From positions 681,415 through 745,414 of the forward strand of contig NZ_JAGIAV010000004.1 of NCBI RefSeq assembly GCF_017744675.1: 64,000 bases of DNA, written 5' to 3'. Source of the DNA: Flavobacterium sp. GTDB lineage: Bacteria; Bacteroidota; Bacteroidia; Flavobacteriales; Flavobacteriaceae. The notes beneath the pieces are model-generated. The model was not told the DNA's origin. It did no database searches and was given only the letters and a program-made list of their open reading frames with translations. Shown here one piece after another: positions 7,551-17,201 of this stretch. How positions within the stretch are numbered: position 1 is the first letter of the stretch; each line of letters starts with the position of its first letter. The translations under genes were made by a program, and so were the position numbers.

Positions 7551-8138
7551 ATGAAAAAGTTATTATTAGCCGGGAAAGCCATTTTAGGAGCAGGACTTAT
7601 TATTATATTCCTTCAATCTTGTAAAAACGAAACCAAACAAGAAGATCCAAAAGAAGTTGCTGAAGATGCCAACGAAGCAAAATTTGATTCGATTGACAGC
7701 AAAGAGGATGATTCTGAATTTTTAGTAGATCAAGCCGAAATTAATTTAGCTGAAATCGAAATTGGTAAACTGGCACAAACAAAAAGTACCAATGCTGAAG
7801 TGAAAAAATTTGGTAAAACGCTAGTTGATGAGCATACTAAAGCAGCTTCTGAAGTGAGTGCATTAGCAAAAGCTAAAAACTTTACATTGCCAACTTCGCT
7901 AACTGAAGAAGGTCAAGACGAATACAATAAATTAAACGAAAAATCGGGAGTTGATTTCGATAAAAAATTCGCTGACATGATGATTGACGGTCACGAAAAA
8001 GCGATTAAAAAATTAGAGAAAGCCGCAAAAGATGCAAATGATCAAGAAGTAAGAACTTGGGCTTCTAACAATATTGCAGGTTTAACAGCGCATTTAGAAC
8101 ACGCTAAAATGCTGAAACAAAACCTAGACAAAAAGTAA
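7551..8138 (+). CDS. DUF4142 lipoprotein
   Basis: The 195-residue protein has a signal sequence with a lipobox ending FLQSC (Cys24), so it should be a membrane lipoprotein. The mature N-terminus is acidic. The DUF4142 domain follows: FLVDQAEINLAEIEIGKLAQ near residue 58, VKKFGKTLVDEHTKAASEVS near 85, and FADMMIDGHEKAIKKLEKAA near 140, forming a ferritin-like helical bundle. Members are periplasmic and of unknown function, often near stress genes like those at 1987-5758. A TAATTTTA box about 30 bp upstream may be the -7 element, and a terminator follows at 8240. Confidence 0.9.
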   Translation: MKKLLLAGKAILGAGLIIIFLQSCKNETKQEDPKEVAEDANEAKFDSIDSKEDDSEFLVDQAEINLAEIEIGKLAQTKSTNAEVKKFGKTLVDEHTKAASEVSALAKAKNFTLPTSLTEEGQDEYNKLNEKSGVDFDKKFADMMIDGHEKAIKKLEKAAKDANDQEVRTWASNNIAGLTAHLEHAKMLKQNLDKK

Positions 8139-8170
8139 AATAAATTTAATTGGTTATTATTTATTTTCAA

Positions 8171-8220
8171 AGACGCTAAGATTATGAGCTTCTAAGATTC
8201 TAAGCAATTGAGAATCCTAG
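8171..8220. repeat. CTAAG-class degenerate repeat
   Basis: The run GACGCTAAGATTATGAG and CTTCTAAGATTCTAAGC is followed by TTGAGAATCCTAGAAC, giving a weak inverted repeat of CTAAG/TTCTAAG words just after the DUF4142 gene. Confidence 0.5.
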
Positions 8221-8239
8221 AACCCCAAATCTTTGCTAA

Positions 8240-8282
8240 AAGCCCCCTCAAGAGTTGAATTGCTTGAGGGGTTTCTTTTTTG
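8240..8282 (+). terminator. Terminator after the DUF4142 gene
   Basis: CCCCTCAAG (8244-8252) pairs perfectly with CTTGAGGGG (8263-8271) across a 10-base loop and is followed by TTTCTTTTTT. Confidence 0.9.
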
Positions 8283-8287
8283 GTGAC

Positions 8288-9424
<1,137 letters not shown>

Positions 9425-9558
9425 TTAGTTACAAAGGTTCAAAGAGACAAAGTGACAAAGGTTATACTCTCTGCCTCATAAACCTTTATTTAGATTGTTT
9501 TCTTTTTAGCGCAAAGAGCAGAAACCTTTGTCCCTTTGTTACTCTGTCGCTCTGTACC
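9425..9558. repeat. Palindromic intergenic repeat (ACAAAG class)
   Basis: The left arm has words GTTACAAAGGTTCAAAGAG, ACAAAGTGACAAAGG. The right arm has ACCTTTGTCCCTTTG, TTACTCTGTCGCTCTG. The arms are an imperfect inverted repeat with a central TTTAGCGCAAAGAGC. It fills the gap between the aldo/keto reductase start and the alcohol dehydrogenase stop, which it abuts. Confidence 0.8.
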
Positions 9559-10611
9559 TTATTTTAGAGAAGCCATATCAATCACAAAACGATATTTAAC
9601 ATCTCCTTTTAATAATCTCTCGTAGGCATTATTTACATCGTTAACGCCAATTACTTCTACATCTGATGTGATATTATGTTCGGCACAAAAATCAAGCATT
9701 TCTTGTGTTTCTGCAATTCCTCCAATAAGAGATCCTGAGAAGCTTCTTCTTCCTAAAATCAAGCTGAAAGAAGTTACTGGCAACGGATCCATTGGCGCTC
9801 CAACTAGAGTTAATGTTCCGTCTACTTTTAGTAAATTCAAGTACGCATCAATACTGTGTTCTGCAGAAACGCAGTCTAAAATAAAGTTTAAACTTCTGGC
9901 GTGTTGTGCCATTTGCGTTTCGTCTGTAGACAATACCACCTCATCTGCTCCAAGACGTTTTGCATCGTCTGTTTTAGACAAAGATGTTGTAAAAACCACT
10001 ACGTGAGCGCCCATAGCTTTCGCTATTTTGATTCCCATATGACCAAGACCGCCGATGCCTACAATTCCAACTTTTTGGCCAGGACCAACTTTCCAGTGTT
10101 TTAATGGCGAATAAGTTGTAATTCCTGCGCATAATAATGGAGCAACAGCAGCAAGATTTAACTTATCTGAAATATGTAAAACGAAGCTTTCATCTACTGT
10201 AATGCTTTGAGAATAACCTCCATAAGTTTGTCCTCCTAAGTGTTTGTCTGGCGAATTAAAGGTCTGAGTACTTCCTTCATCGCAGAATTGCTCCAAGTCA
10301 TTTTTGCAATGTTCGCATTCTCTGCAAGAATCAACCAGACAGCCCACTCCTGCCAAATCGCCAACTTTAAAACCTTTTACATGATCTCCAACTTTAGTCA
10401 CACGGCCTACAATCTCATGTCCTGGAACAATCGGATAAATAGTGCCATGCCATTCATTTCTAGCCGAATGCAGGTCGGAGTGGCAGATTCCACAATACAG
10501 AATTTCGATCTCTACATCGTGTGCCTGAACTGTTCTTCTTTTAATATCTAAGGTTTTTAATGGTGCTTCGGCAGCTTCTGTACCAAAGGCTTTAATGCTT
10601 TTTGTTTCCAT
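9559..10611 (-). CDS. NAD(P)-dependent zinc alcohol dehydrogenase (CAD/YahK type)
   Basis: The 350-residue protein is a medium-chain zinc alcohol dehydrogenase. Catalytic zinc ligands are Cys40 (YCGICHSD) and His65 (VPGHEIVG), with a third Cys near 160 (LLCAGITTY). The structural zinc site is Cys96, 99, 102 and 110 (SCRECEHCKNDLEQFC). The Rossmann motif is GIVGIGGLGHMGIKIAKAMG. It resembles the cinnamyl-alcohol-dehydrogenase/YahK group that reduces many aldehydes. The start METKSIKAFG at 10611 was chosen because it aligns with the family; an upstream ATG at 10647 would add 12 residues that lie within a repeat-derived leader. Its neighbours are an aldo/keto reductase and a cupin. Confidence 0.93.
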   Translation of the reverse strand: METKSIKAFGTEAAEAPLKTLDIKRRTVQAHDVEIEILYCGICHSDLHSARNEWHGTIYPIVPGHEIVGRVTKVGDHVKGFKVGDLAGVGCLVDSCRECEHCKNDLEQFCDEGSTQTFNSPDKHLGGQTYGGYSQSITVDESFVLHISDKLNLAAVAPLLCAGITTYSPLKHWKVGPGQKVGIVGIGGLGHMGIKIAKAMGAHVVVFTTSLSKTDDAKRLGADEVVLSTDETQMAQHARSLNFILDCVSAEHSIDAYLNLLKVDGTLTLVGAPMDPLPVTSFSLILGRRSFSGSLIGGIAETQEMLDFCAEHNITSDVEVIGVNDVNNAYERLLKGDVKYRFVIDMASLK

Positions 10612-10629
10612 AATTTTTTTATATTGTTT

Positions 10630-10825
10630 TTTTGTTTCAGGTTTCAAGTTTCAGGTTTTAAAACTGTTGTGAAAATGCAATAGATACCCAGCTGATTTAT
10701 ACTGATTTACAAACGGTTATATAAATTTCGATTATTTTAATCTAATCAAAAAATAAAATCTGTTATAAATCGGCAAAAACAGTGTAAAAACTTAGTATCT
10801 TAGTATCTTAGTATCTCTCAGTACC
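10630..10825. repeat. Mixed degenerate repeats between cupin and alcohol dehydrogenase genes
   Basis: The run TTTCAGGTTTCAAGTTTCAGG lies at about 10635-10657. An inverted region built on CTGATTTATACTGATTTAC / AATCTGTTATAAATCGG follows. A run of CTTAGTAT words ends at 10825, directly at the cupin stop codon. Confidence 0.6.
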
Positions 10826-11224
10826 TTAAAAAGAATAATATTCCTCATCGGTAACACTATCCAACCATGTTCCTGTGCCTTTGTCTACTTCTGTTACAAT
10901 AGTAATATGAGAGTATTTAGTGGTTGGAGTTGCTCCGTACCAATGCTCTACACCTGGTAAAACTGTGATTACTTTTCCTTTTTCGATAAGATTAATTTGT
11001 CCGCCTCTTTCTTGGTAATAGCCAACTCCATCGGTTACAATGATTAATTGCAGACTTGCATTACTGTGCCAGTTACTTCTTGCTCCGGGTTCAAAAGAAA
11101 TATCTTTGATGACAGTATTTTTAGGATGAATTTCGCTTGTCTGCTTTTTATATGACACTTCGCCTGTCATATAAGTATTTGGAATTTTACCTTCTTCGAT
11201 TACAGCAGTGAAATGTGTCGACAT
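10826..11224 (-). CDS. Cupin domain protein
   Basis: The 132-residue protein is a single small cupin barrel. Motif 1 is the FEPGARSNWHSNASLQLIIV region around residues 46-65, with a His as metal ligand, followed by GVGYYQERGG. Motif 2 is VITVLPGVEHWYGATP near 85-100. These proteins are commonly found beside carboxymuconolactone-decarboxylase-like proteins, aldo/keto reductases and AraC regulators, as here, and may sequester or isomerise small reactive compounds. A metal-binding role is likely; the substrate is unknown. The stop codon lies at the very end of a CTTAG-word repeat. Confidence 0.88.
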   Translation of the reverse strand: MSTHFTAVIEEGKIPNTYMTGEVSYKKQTSEIHPKNTVIKDISFEPGARSNWHSNASLQLIIVTDGVGYYQERGGQINLIEKGKVITVLPGVEHWYGATPTTKYSHITIVTEVDKGTGTWLDSVTDEEYYSF

Positions 11225-11447
11225 AATTTCGTTGTTTTTAGGTTAATAATTAATTTTAAAGTTGTTAAAAGTTATTCGGTGAAATAATCAATACAGCGAA
11301 TCTCTTTTTAGAAGGAGATTTGAATTTTTAGTAATGCTTTAAAAAATTATATTTTTTCTATTATCAAAAATTTAAAACTAAATGTAAAGCTGGACATCGC
11401 TTTTGTGAAGTATGATTTAGCCGTTTAAAAACTGATATAAAGATTCG

Positions 11448-11498
11448 TTGTTTATTTCAGGGCAAATGTAGTACAATACTACCATGCTGAAATAACAA
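11448..11498 (-). terminator. Two-tier stem-loop after the AraC-family gene
   Basis: The outer arms TTGTTTATTTCAG / CTGAAATAACAA enclose an inner perfect stem GTAGTA / TACTAC with a 3-base loop. It lies 34 bp after the AraC-family stop codon. There is no clean T run, so it may be an RNA-stabilising stem or part of a weak terminator. The rest of the 11225-11531 gap is AT-rich, with one short AAATCTCC / GGAGATTT-like pair near 11300. Confidence 0.5.
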
Positions 11499-11531
11499 TA
11501 TTCAAACAAAAAATTAAGAAATTGAAACAAT

Positions 11532-12401
11532 TTACATTCGAAGTGATTTCGGAACCGTTCCTGTAAGCCTTTTAAAATAATTATTGAAATAACTCGGATA
11601 TTCAAATCCAAGCGAGTAGCCAATGTCTGAAATGCTCCAATCGGTATGCTGCAATAAAGCTTTTGCTTCATTGATCACTCTTTCTGTAATGTGTGCCGTA
11701 GTTGGCTTGCCTGTAATTTCTTTTACAGATCGATTTAAATGGTTTACATGCACAGAAAGACTTTGCGCATAATCTTGTGGTGTTTTTAAGGCTAAAGGCT
11801 GGTTTTTAGTTTCTATTGGAAATTGTCTTTCTAATAATTCTAAAAACAAAGAAGTAATTCTTGAAGAAGCATTTTTATGTCTAAAGAAATTGTCTGAAGG
11901 CTGCATTTTCATCGATTCATGAATAATCAGATTGACATAGCTGCGCATTAAATCGTCTTTAAAGGCATAATCGGTTTCATATTCTTGAATCATTTTTTGG
12001 AACAATGAATCTATAAAAACCTTTTGTTCAGCGTTTAAAGAAAATATTGGCGTTCCTCCTATTTTAAACAAAGGCGATTCATTAAGTGTTTCTGATCGAT
12101 CTTTGGTTTTAAAAAACTCTTCTGTAAAAACACAAGCGTAACCTTCATATTTCTCAGAAACGGTTTCCCAAGAATAAGGAATAATAGGGTTTCCGAAAAA
12201 CAGAATCGTACCGTCTGTTTCTATTCCACGGTCGGCATATTGTATGATGCTTTTGCTGGTGTTGATGCAGATTTTGTAAAAGTCTCTTCGACTGTAAACG
12301 GGAACTTTACTGAAATCTCCATTTATAGGATATACTTTAAATCCTTTCATCTTCAAATCTGAAGTGAAATCGCAATTCTGAGTTTCTGCTTGATTATTCA
12401 T
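11532..12401 (-). CDS. AraC family transcriptional regulator
   Basis: The 289-residue protein has an N-terminal cupin-like sensing domain (to about residue 160) and a C-terminal AraC double helix-turn-helix. The second half shows SLSVHVNHLNRSVKEITGKP near residue 212, ALLQHTDWSISDIGYSLGFE near 250 and YPSYFNNYFKRLTGTVPKSL near 270, all typical of the family. In many Bacteroidota such a regulator controls adjacent aldo/keto reductase, alcohol dehydrogenase and cupin genes, and here it is directly upstream of them on the same strand. The effector is unknown. Confidence 0.93.
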   Translation of the reverse strand: MNNQAETQNCDFTSDLKMKGFKVYPINGDFSKVPVYSRRDFYKICINTSKSIIQYADRGIETDGTILFFGNPIIPYSWETVSEKYEGYACVFTEEFFKTKDRSETLNESPLFKIGGTPIFSLNAEQKVFIDSLFQKMIQEYETDYAFKDDLMRSYVNLIIHESMKMQPSDNFFRHKNASSRITSLFLELLERQFPIETKNQPLALKTPQDYAQSLSVHVNHLNRSVKEITGKPTTAHITERVINEAKALLQHTDWSISDIGYSLGFEYPSYFNNYFKRLTGTVPKSLRM

Positions 12402-12445
12402 TTTGCAAAGTTATGAAAATCAAACATTATTCTTTTGTTATTTTT

Positions 12446-12747
12446 TTGTTTCAGGTTTGAGGTTTCAAGTTTGTTGGTTTAACCGCAAAGGGCGCTAAGA
12501 ATTACGCAAAGTTCGCAAAGTTCTTTTTTTTAAGGAGATATGCTCGCAAAGTCGCTGAGGCGCAAAGTTTATTCTCAATTTATGTCTTCCTGAGCGAAGT
12601 CGAAGGACACGTAAGTTGCTCCGCATAGAAATACCATGCGCATATCCTTCGACTTCGCTCAGGAGGACAAATCTGTATCGCTAAATTTAGATGAAAAATT
12701 CTTTGCGAACTTGGCGTAAAAACCTTCGCGTCCTTTGCGGTTAAAAA
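12446..12747. repeat. Nested palindromic repeat (CGCAAAG class enclosing a TCGAAGGA palindrome)
   Basis: The outer arms start TTTAACCGCAAAGGGCGC near 12478 and end CCTTTGCGGTTAAAA near 12747, with TACGCAAAGTTCGCAAAG / CTTTGCGAACTTGGCGTA inside. The centre holds an exact 20-bp inverted pair: 12588-12607 (TCCTGAGCGAAGTCGAAGGA) and 12645-12664. A GTTTCAGGTTTGAGGTTTC run precedes it at 12450. The whole 354-bp gap between the AraC-family and GH2 genes is repeat; no gene is seen. Confidence 0.9.
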
Positions 12748-12755
12748 ATCTGAAA

Positions 12756-15578
12756 CTATTTCACAACTAAAGTTCCTGTCCGTAACCCTTTCGCAGAAGC
12801 AGACAAAACCACTTCTTTCGCATTTTCATCTTTCTGAATAATGATTTGAGCATAACCATTAAAAAGCTTTCTTTTCCAAGAATCTGCTGGCGTAATAACT
12901 TGAATAATTCCAGGGTCGGTGTTCATTGCGTCCCACTCTTTTGCTTTTTGCAATGGCGTTACCACAATGTGAATAGTGTTTTTTCCTTGTTTTAAAATCG
13001 ATGTATTCAGAATATATTTTTGAGCATCTTCTTTGCTTGGTTCTACTTTATTTCCGTTCAAGAAAACTGCCGCTTCCACTCCTATTTTTTTATAAAAGAA
13101 ACTCACCACATTAGAAGCCGAATTATTTTTCAAATCAAATTCTCCCCTATAAATATATGACGGCGCTTGATTTTTATAATCGCGATCTTTAAAAGCTGCT
13201 GTCCAGCTATTTTCTTCAAAATTTGGTAATTGCTGAGGCAAATTTGCACTTGCACCCTTTTGTTCTTTAAAATTATTTATGGCAACCAATGTTATGCCAT
13301 CAATAAACTGATCGCTTTCTAGCGAAGTTGGATCTCCATTACCAACTCCTAAAATCTTTCCGCCTTTTATAGAAAATGCAATTTCGTCGTTTGCTGTTGG
13401 AACATGTAAGCCATTTTTATCAGTAGTTTCAACGGTTAAAACAGAAACATTTCCTTTTACTACATTTTCCTTATCTAGAGATAATTTGATGTTTTCTGCT
13501 TTTCCTGTAGTTTTTTGAATATCAGAAAGTACTTTTTTACCGTTTTTATATCCCACAGCTTCAAGAGTTCCTGCAGCATAATTTACTTTCCATTCTAAAT
13601 GTCCGTTTTGTTCCATTTTCTTCTTGCCTAAACTCTTTTTGTTGAGAAAAAGTTCCACCTCATCACAATTAGAATACGCCCAAACATCCATTTCTTTGCC
13701 TTCCATTCGGCTCCAATTCCAATGCGGGAGCACATGCAAAACAGGTTCTTTTCCCCACCAAGATTTTAAGTAGAAAACATTGTCTTTTGGAAAACCGCAA
13801 ACATCCATCATTCCGAAATAAGAAGTTACCGATGGCCAGCCATACGGCGTTGGTTCGCCTCGATAATCAAAACCTGTCCAGATGAACATTCCAGCCAAAT
13901 ATGGCCTTTCAGCATAGAATTTCCAACCTTCTTCTATACTATAAAAAGTAGATCTAGGTTTTTTATCATAAGCGCTTTGATAATGTTTGGCGTCATCTGT
14001 AAAATAAATGCCTCGAGTTGCAAACGTTGAACCTTCCTCAGTTCCCATTCCCGGTTGCTGTTTAAATTGATTTCGATGCGCGTCAATGTCTCCATTTCCT
14101 AAATAGTTGTACCCCATAACTTCTACTACAGAAGAAATCCCGCTTCTAAATCCGCTGCTGATTCCTACTGTTACAGGTCTTGTCGGATCTATGCTTTTGC
14201 TGAAATCCTGCATAGTGTTGGTAATTCTTTCGCCCGTAATTCCACCTTCTATCTGCCATTCTTCGTTTCCAACCGACCAGCAAAAAATACTTGGATGGTT
14301 GCGATCTCTTTCGATCATTCGCTGTAAATTATTCAAATGATAATTATTAATTCCCATTAAACGAGTTTCGTCTATAACCAACATTCCTAATTTATCACAA
14401 GCTTCCAACAATTCTGGAGTTGGCGGATGATGCGAACAGCGATAGGCATTGGAGCCCATTTCTTTCAGTTTTGCGATTCTGTAATACTGAATTTCATCTG
14501 GAAACGCCGTTCCAATTCCCGCGTGATCTTGATGATTGTTGGTTCCTTTCAGCTTTATGTGTTTTCCGTTAAGGAAAAAACCATTTTCTGGATCCATTTT
14601 TATCGTTCTGATTCCAAATGAAGTCTTAAAGCTGTCAATTACTTTTCCTTCGCTTTTTATTTCAGTAACTAACTCATACAAATTAGGCGAATCAATATCC
14701 CACAAAAGCGGATTTTTGACATTTAATTTTGACAAATAGGTATTCGTTTTGTAGAATTCTGGAGCTGTCACATTTTCAGAAACAGTCGCAACTTGTTTTC
14801 CTGAAGCATCCAAAATCGTTTGTTTTACTTCTACATTTCCTTTAAAATGCCCTTTATTTTCGAGTTTTATTTCGACAGTAATTGAAGCATTATCGTTATC
14901 AATTTCTGAAGTAACATAAGTTCCGTTTTGAGCTACGTGCAGCGGATTGGTTTTCTGTAAATAAACATGCCTGTAAATCCCTGCTCCTTCATAAAACCAA
15001 CCTTCTTCCATCGAAGCATCAACTCGCACCACGATTGTATTTTCGCCTCCATAATTAACGTAAGCTGTGACATCATACTCAAAACCGTTGTAACCGCTTT
15101 CTTCAGTCCCTAAATAAAATCCGTTAAAGAATACTCTTGAATTTCTAAAAACGCCGTCAAACTTTAAAGAAATAATTTTTCCTAAATCCTCATTTGGAAT
15201 CGTTATTTTCTTTCTGTACCAGCCAATGCTTTTCTCGGGGAAATTCTTGCCAGCAGCTTTAAATCCGTGGCTAAAACTTGCGCTTTCGCTAAAGGGCTGC
15301 TCGACTGCCCAATCATGAGGCAAATCTAATTTTCTCCAGGCGCGATCGTCAAAATCTTTTGCGGCTGGCCCGTCGCCAAATCCAGTTTTGGTTAAATAAG
15401 AAAAATAACCTTCCGCATGGCCAAAATCTTTTTTAGTATCATATAAATGCCCGAATGAAAATCGCCAGTCTTTGTCTATCAAAATCGATTCTCTTCCTGA
15501 TTTGTTTTGTGCTAATAAATGGAATGAACAGAGAAAAAAAAAGCAAAAAATTGATTTTTGGACAAAAGTTGTTTTCAT
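12756..15578 (-). CDS. Glycoside hydrolase family 2 protein (beta-galactosidase-like) with DUF4982
   Basis: The 940-residue protein has a signal peptide ending LLAQ. The GH2 domains follow in order: sugar-binding jelly roll with RAWRKLDLPHDWAVEQPF near 90, immunoglobulin-like domain near 220-325, and TIM barrel from about 335 with KLKGTNNHQDHAG and YRCSHHPPTPELLEACDKLG. The acid/base is Glu near 437 (CWSVGNEEW), and the likely nucleophile is Glu near 514 (GTEEGS). A DUF4982 domain (about 620-710) and a C-terminal Ig/jelly-roll part follow. It should act on beta-galactosides or related glycans in the periplasm or at the cell surface. No SusC/SusD pair is present, so this is not a classic polysaccharide utilisation locus. 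Confidence 0.93.
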   Translation of the reverse strand: MKTTFVQKSIFCFFFLCSFHLLAQNKSGRESILIDKDWRFSFGHLYDTKKDFGHAEGYFSYLTKTGFGDGPAAKDFDDRAWRKLDLPHDWAVEQPFSESASFSHGFKAAGKNFPEKSIGWYRKKITIPNEDLGKIISLKFDGVFRNSRVFFNGFYLGTEESGYNGFEYDVTAYVNYGGENTIVVRVDASMEEGWFYEGAGIYRHVYLQKTNPLHVAQNGTYVTSEIDNDNASITVEIKLENKGHFKGNVEVKQTILDASGKQVATVSENVTAPEFYKTNTYLSKLNVKNPLLWDIDSPNLYELVTEIKSEGKVIDSFKTSFGIRTIKMDPENGFFLNGKHIKLKGTNNHQDHAGIGTAFPDEIQYYRIAKLKEMGSNAYRCSHHPPTPELLEACDKLGMLVIDETRLMGINNYHLNNLQRMIERDRNHPSIFCWSVGNEEWQIEGGITGERITNTMQDFSKSIDPTRPVTVGISSGFRSGISSVVEVMGYNYLGNGDIDAHRNQFKQQPGMGTEEGSTFATRGIYFTDDAKHYQSAYDKKPRSTFYSIEEGWKFYAERPYLAGMFIWTGFDYRGEPTPYGWPSVTSYFGMMDVCGFPKDNVFYLKSWWGKEPVLHVLPHWNWSRMEGKEMDVWAYSNCDEVELFLNKKSLGKKKMEQNGHLEWKVNYAAGTLEAVGYKNGKKVLSDIQKTTGKAENIKLSLDKENVVKGNVSVLTVETTDKNGLHVPTANDEIAFSIKGGKILGVGNGDPTSLESDQFIDGITLVAINNFKEQKGASANLPQQLPNFEENSWTAAFKDRDYKNQAPSYIYRGEFDLKNNSASNVVSFFYKKIGVEAAVFLNGNKVEPSKEDAQKYILNTSILKQGKNTIHIVVTPLQKAKEWDAMNTDPGIIQVITPADSWKRKLFNGYAQIIIQKDENAKEVVLSASAKGLRTGTLVVK

Positions 15579-15789
15579 AGGTTTGGTTGTTAGTAAAATC
15601 AGATAGCGATAAAAATAAGGCTTTTAGAGAAAAAACAGTGATAGTATTTTATCAAAATCTGATAACTCATTCATAACAAATACTTCTCGTGTGTGTTTTA
15701 AAATTTAGAATGAATCTAATGGCTTCAGATTTAAAAATGATTTTCTTTTGATGTAATTTTATATTAAAATCATAAAAAGCAATTACACT

Positions 15790-16170
15790 ATGAGTACTAT
15801 TATAAACGAAAATAGGCTCCAAAGTACTTTTAAAAGCCTTGATCAAAAGATTAGCAAACTTAATGACCAGAAGATTACCGCTTTTTTTGAATCTTTAGGA
15901 TTATTAGAAAGAAAAGATGTTCCGAAAGACTTTTTGAATTGGGAAAATATATTAATTGTTGTCCCAAATCGACATGTTTCTCACGAACTGAAATATTATA
16001 AATATACGATTTCACGAATTTCATTTTTAACTAATCCGTATGCCGATCAAATTCATATTTTTGATCTTAAAGATTGGAAAAGCGCATCGGGAAATAAGAC
16101 TCAGTTTCAGATTAGAGAAATGCTGAAAACGAGTTTTGGAGGTGTAAAGAAAGTGAATAAGGAGTCTTAG
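15790..16170 (+). CDS. Hypothetical cytoplasmic protein, 126 residues
   Basis: The protein has no signal peptide, membrane span or domain I recognise. It contains an Asn-rich N-terminus (STIINENRLQSTFKSLDQK), a central hydrophobic strand (WENILIVVPNRHVSHELKYY) and YADQIHIFDLKDWKSASG. Coding is supported by a clear ATG with an AT-rich leader carrying a TAATTTTA box about 30 bp upstream, a balanced composition, and a stop shortly before a large hairpin element. It is flanked by the divergent GH2 gene and a convergent TlpA gene. Function is unknown. Confidence 0.6.
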   Translation: MSTIINENRLQSTFKSLDQKISKLNDQKITAFFESLGLLERKDVPKDFLNWENILIVVPNRHVSHELKYYKYTISRISFLTNPYADQIHIFDLKDWKSASGNKTQFQIREMLKTSFGGVKKVNKES

Positions 16171-16205
16171 AGAAAAATTAAAAGTCTGATCTTGCCGATC
16201 GGACT

Positions 16206-16397
16206 TTTTGTTTTTAACCGCAAAGAGCGCGAAGATTTACGCTAAGCACGCTACATTTTAAAGAATCTCGCAAAGTCGCAGAGTCGCAAAGTTTATTATT
16301 TTTTTTGCGACTCTGCGACTTTGCGAGAGTTTTATTTTCAAGTGAAAAACTTTGCGAACCTTGCGTAAATCTTTGCGCTCTTTGCGGTTAAAAAAAA
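16206..16397. repeat. Doubly nested palindromic repeat (CGCAAAG class)
   Basis: The outer arms TTAACCGCAAAGAGCGC and GCGCTCTTTGCGGTTAAAA enclose an inner inverted repeat TCTCGCAAAGTCGCAGAG / CTCTGCGACTTTGCGAGA near 16267-16333. It lies between the convergent 126-residue-protein and TlpA genes and ends exactly at the TlpA stop codon. It is a strong potential bidirectional terminator. Confidence 0.9.
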
Positions 16398-16892
16398 TTA
16401 TTGCACTTCTAAAAGCTCTTTAATTTTAGCTTCTAAAGCCTGTCCGTGGATGTTTTTTGCTAGAATGATTCCGTTTTTATCAATTAAAAAATTCAACGGA
16501 ACAGATTGCAGCATATAATCCCCAACTACTGGAGATTGCCAGTATTTTAAATCACTAACGTTAGTCCAAGGCAATTTTGCTTTTGCAATTGCTCCTGTCC
16601 ATAATGGCTTTTTGGTATCCATAGAAACGCCATAAATCGATAATTTGTCTGGATATGCATTATGCAATTTTATTAAAAGTGGCTGTTCTTTAATGCAAGG
16701 TCCGCACCAAGAAGCCCAAAAGTCAACTAAAACTAGAGTTCCTCTTAAAGAAGAAAGTGCAACCTTCTCTCCTTTTGTGTCTGGAAGATCGATTTCTGGA
16801 GCAATATCTCCAACATCTACACCGACAACTTGTGCTTTAGAACTGGTGATTACACAACATAAGAACGCTGCAATAAGTAAAGTTTTTTTCAT
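16398..16892 (-). CDS. TlpA/ResA-like thioredoxin-family protein
   Basis: The 164-residue exported thiol-disulfide protein has a signal peptide (MKKTLLIAAFLCCVITSSKA) and a redoxin fold. It carries the active-site WASWCGPC with Cys63 and Cys66, DIAPEIDLPDTKGEKVALSS before it, and the cis-Pro segment SVPLNFLIDKNGIIL near 130. The family reduces periplasmic cysteines, for example in cytochrome maturation. The sequence has a single thioredoxin domain and normal length. No cytochrome genes lie nearby, so the client is unknown. Confidence 0.92.
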   Translation of the reverse strand: MKKTLLIAAFLCCVITSSKAQVVGVDVGDIAPEIDLPDTKGEKVALSSLRGTLVLVDFWASWCGPCIKEQPLLIKLHNAYPDKLSIYGVSMDTKKPLWTGAIAKAKLPWTNVSDLKYWQSPVVGDYMLQSVPLNFLIDKNGIILAKNIHGQALEAKIKELLEVQ

Positions 16893-16939
16893 AATTAAGT
16901 TTATAATTTGGGGTTTTCAATCTTATAATCAACGCACTA

Positions 16940-17044
16940 TTTGTCATTTCGACGAAGGAGAAATCTCCACGAGAAACTCTACATAGATTGGCGATTCCTA
17001 TACGGAGCTACTTGCGGAGATTTCTCCTTCGTCGAAATGACAAA
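16940..17044. repeat. Perfect 29-bp inverted repeat
   Basis: Bases 16940-16968 and 17016-17044 are exact reverse complements (core GACGAAGGAGAAATCTCC), separated by 47 bp. It lies in the 309-bp gap between the TlpA gene and the divergent arsR gene. The rest of the gap is AT-rich and holds the arsR promoter. Confidence 0.93.
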
Positions 17045-17167
17045 ATGAGAGTCAAACTCACACGTCTTTGCGAGATTATTCTATAGGCAAATATAAATTT
17101 TCTTTCATAAAACAGCTAGCATTCCAGATCTCCAATCATAAAATTATCCTAAATATTTTTCTCTTAA

Positions 17168-17197
17168 TTGATATATCGGGAAAAGTCGATATATTTG
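17168..17197 (+). promoter_or_regulatory. arsR-OYE promoter with candidate palindromic operator
   Basis: TTG (17168-17170), 19 bp, then TATATTTG (17190-17197) is a full match to the Bacteroidota promoter. The spacer holds ATATATCG (17171-17178) and CGATATAT (17187-17194), perfect arms 8 bp apart, the second overlapping the -7 box. Binding there would block RNA polymerase, as expected for ArsR autoregulation. The -7 box ends only 4 bp before the ATG, so the mRNA is probably leaderless or nearly so. Confidence 0.75.
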
Positions 17198-17201
17198 CTT
17201 C

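Noticed and set aside
12588..12664. Insertion sequence or transposase remnant
   Set aside because: The perfect inverted pair encloses only 37 bp with no coding capacity and no recognisable target duplication.
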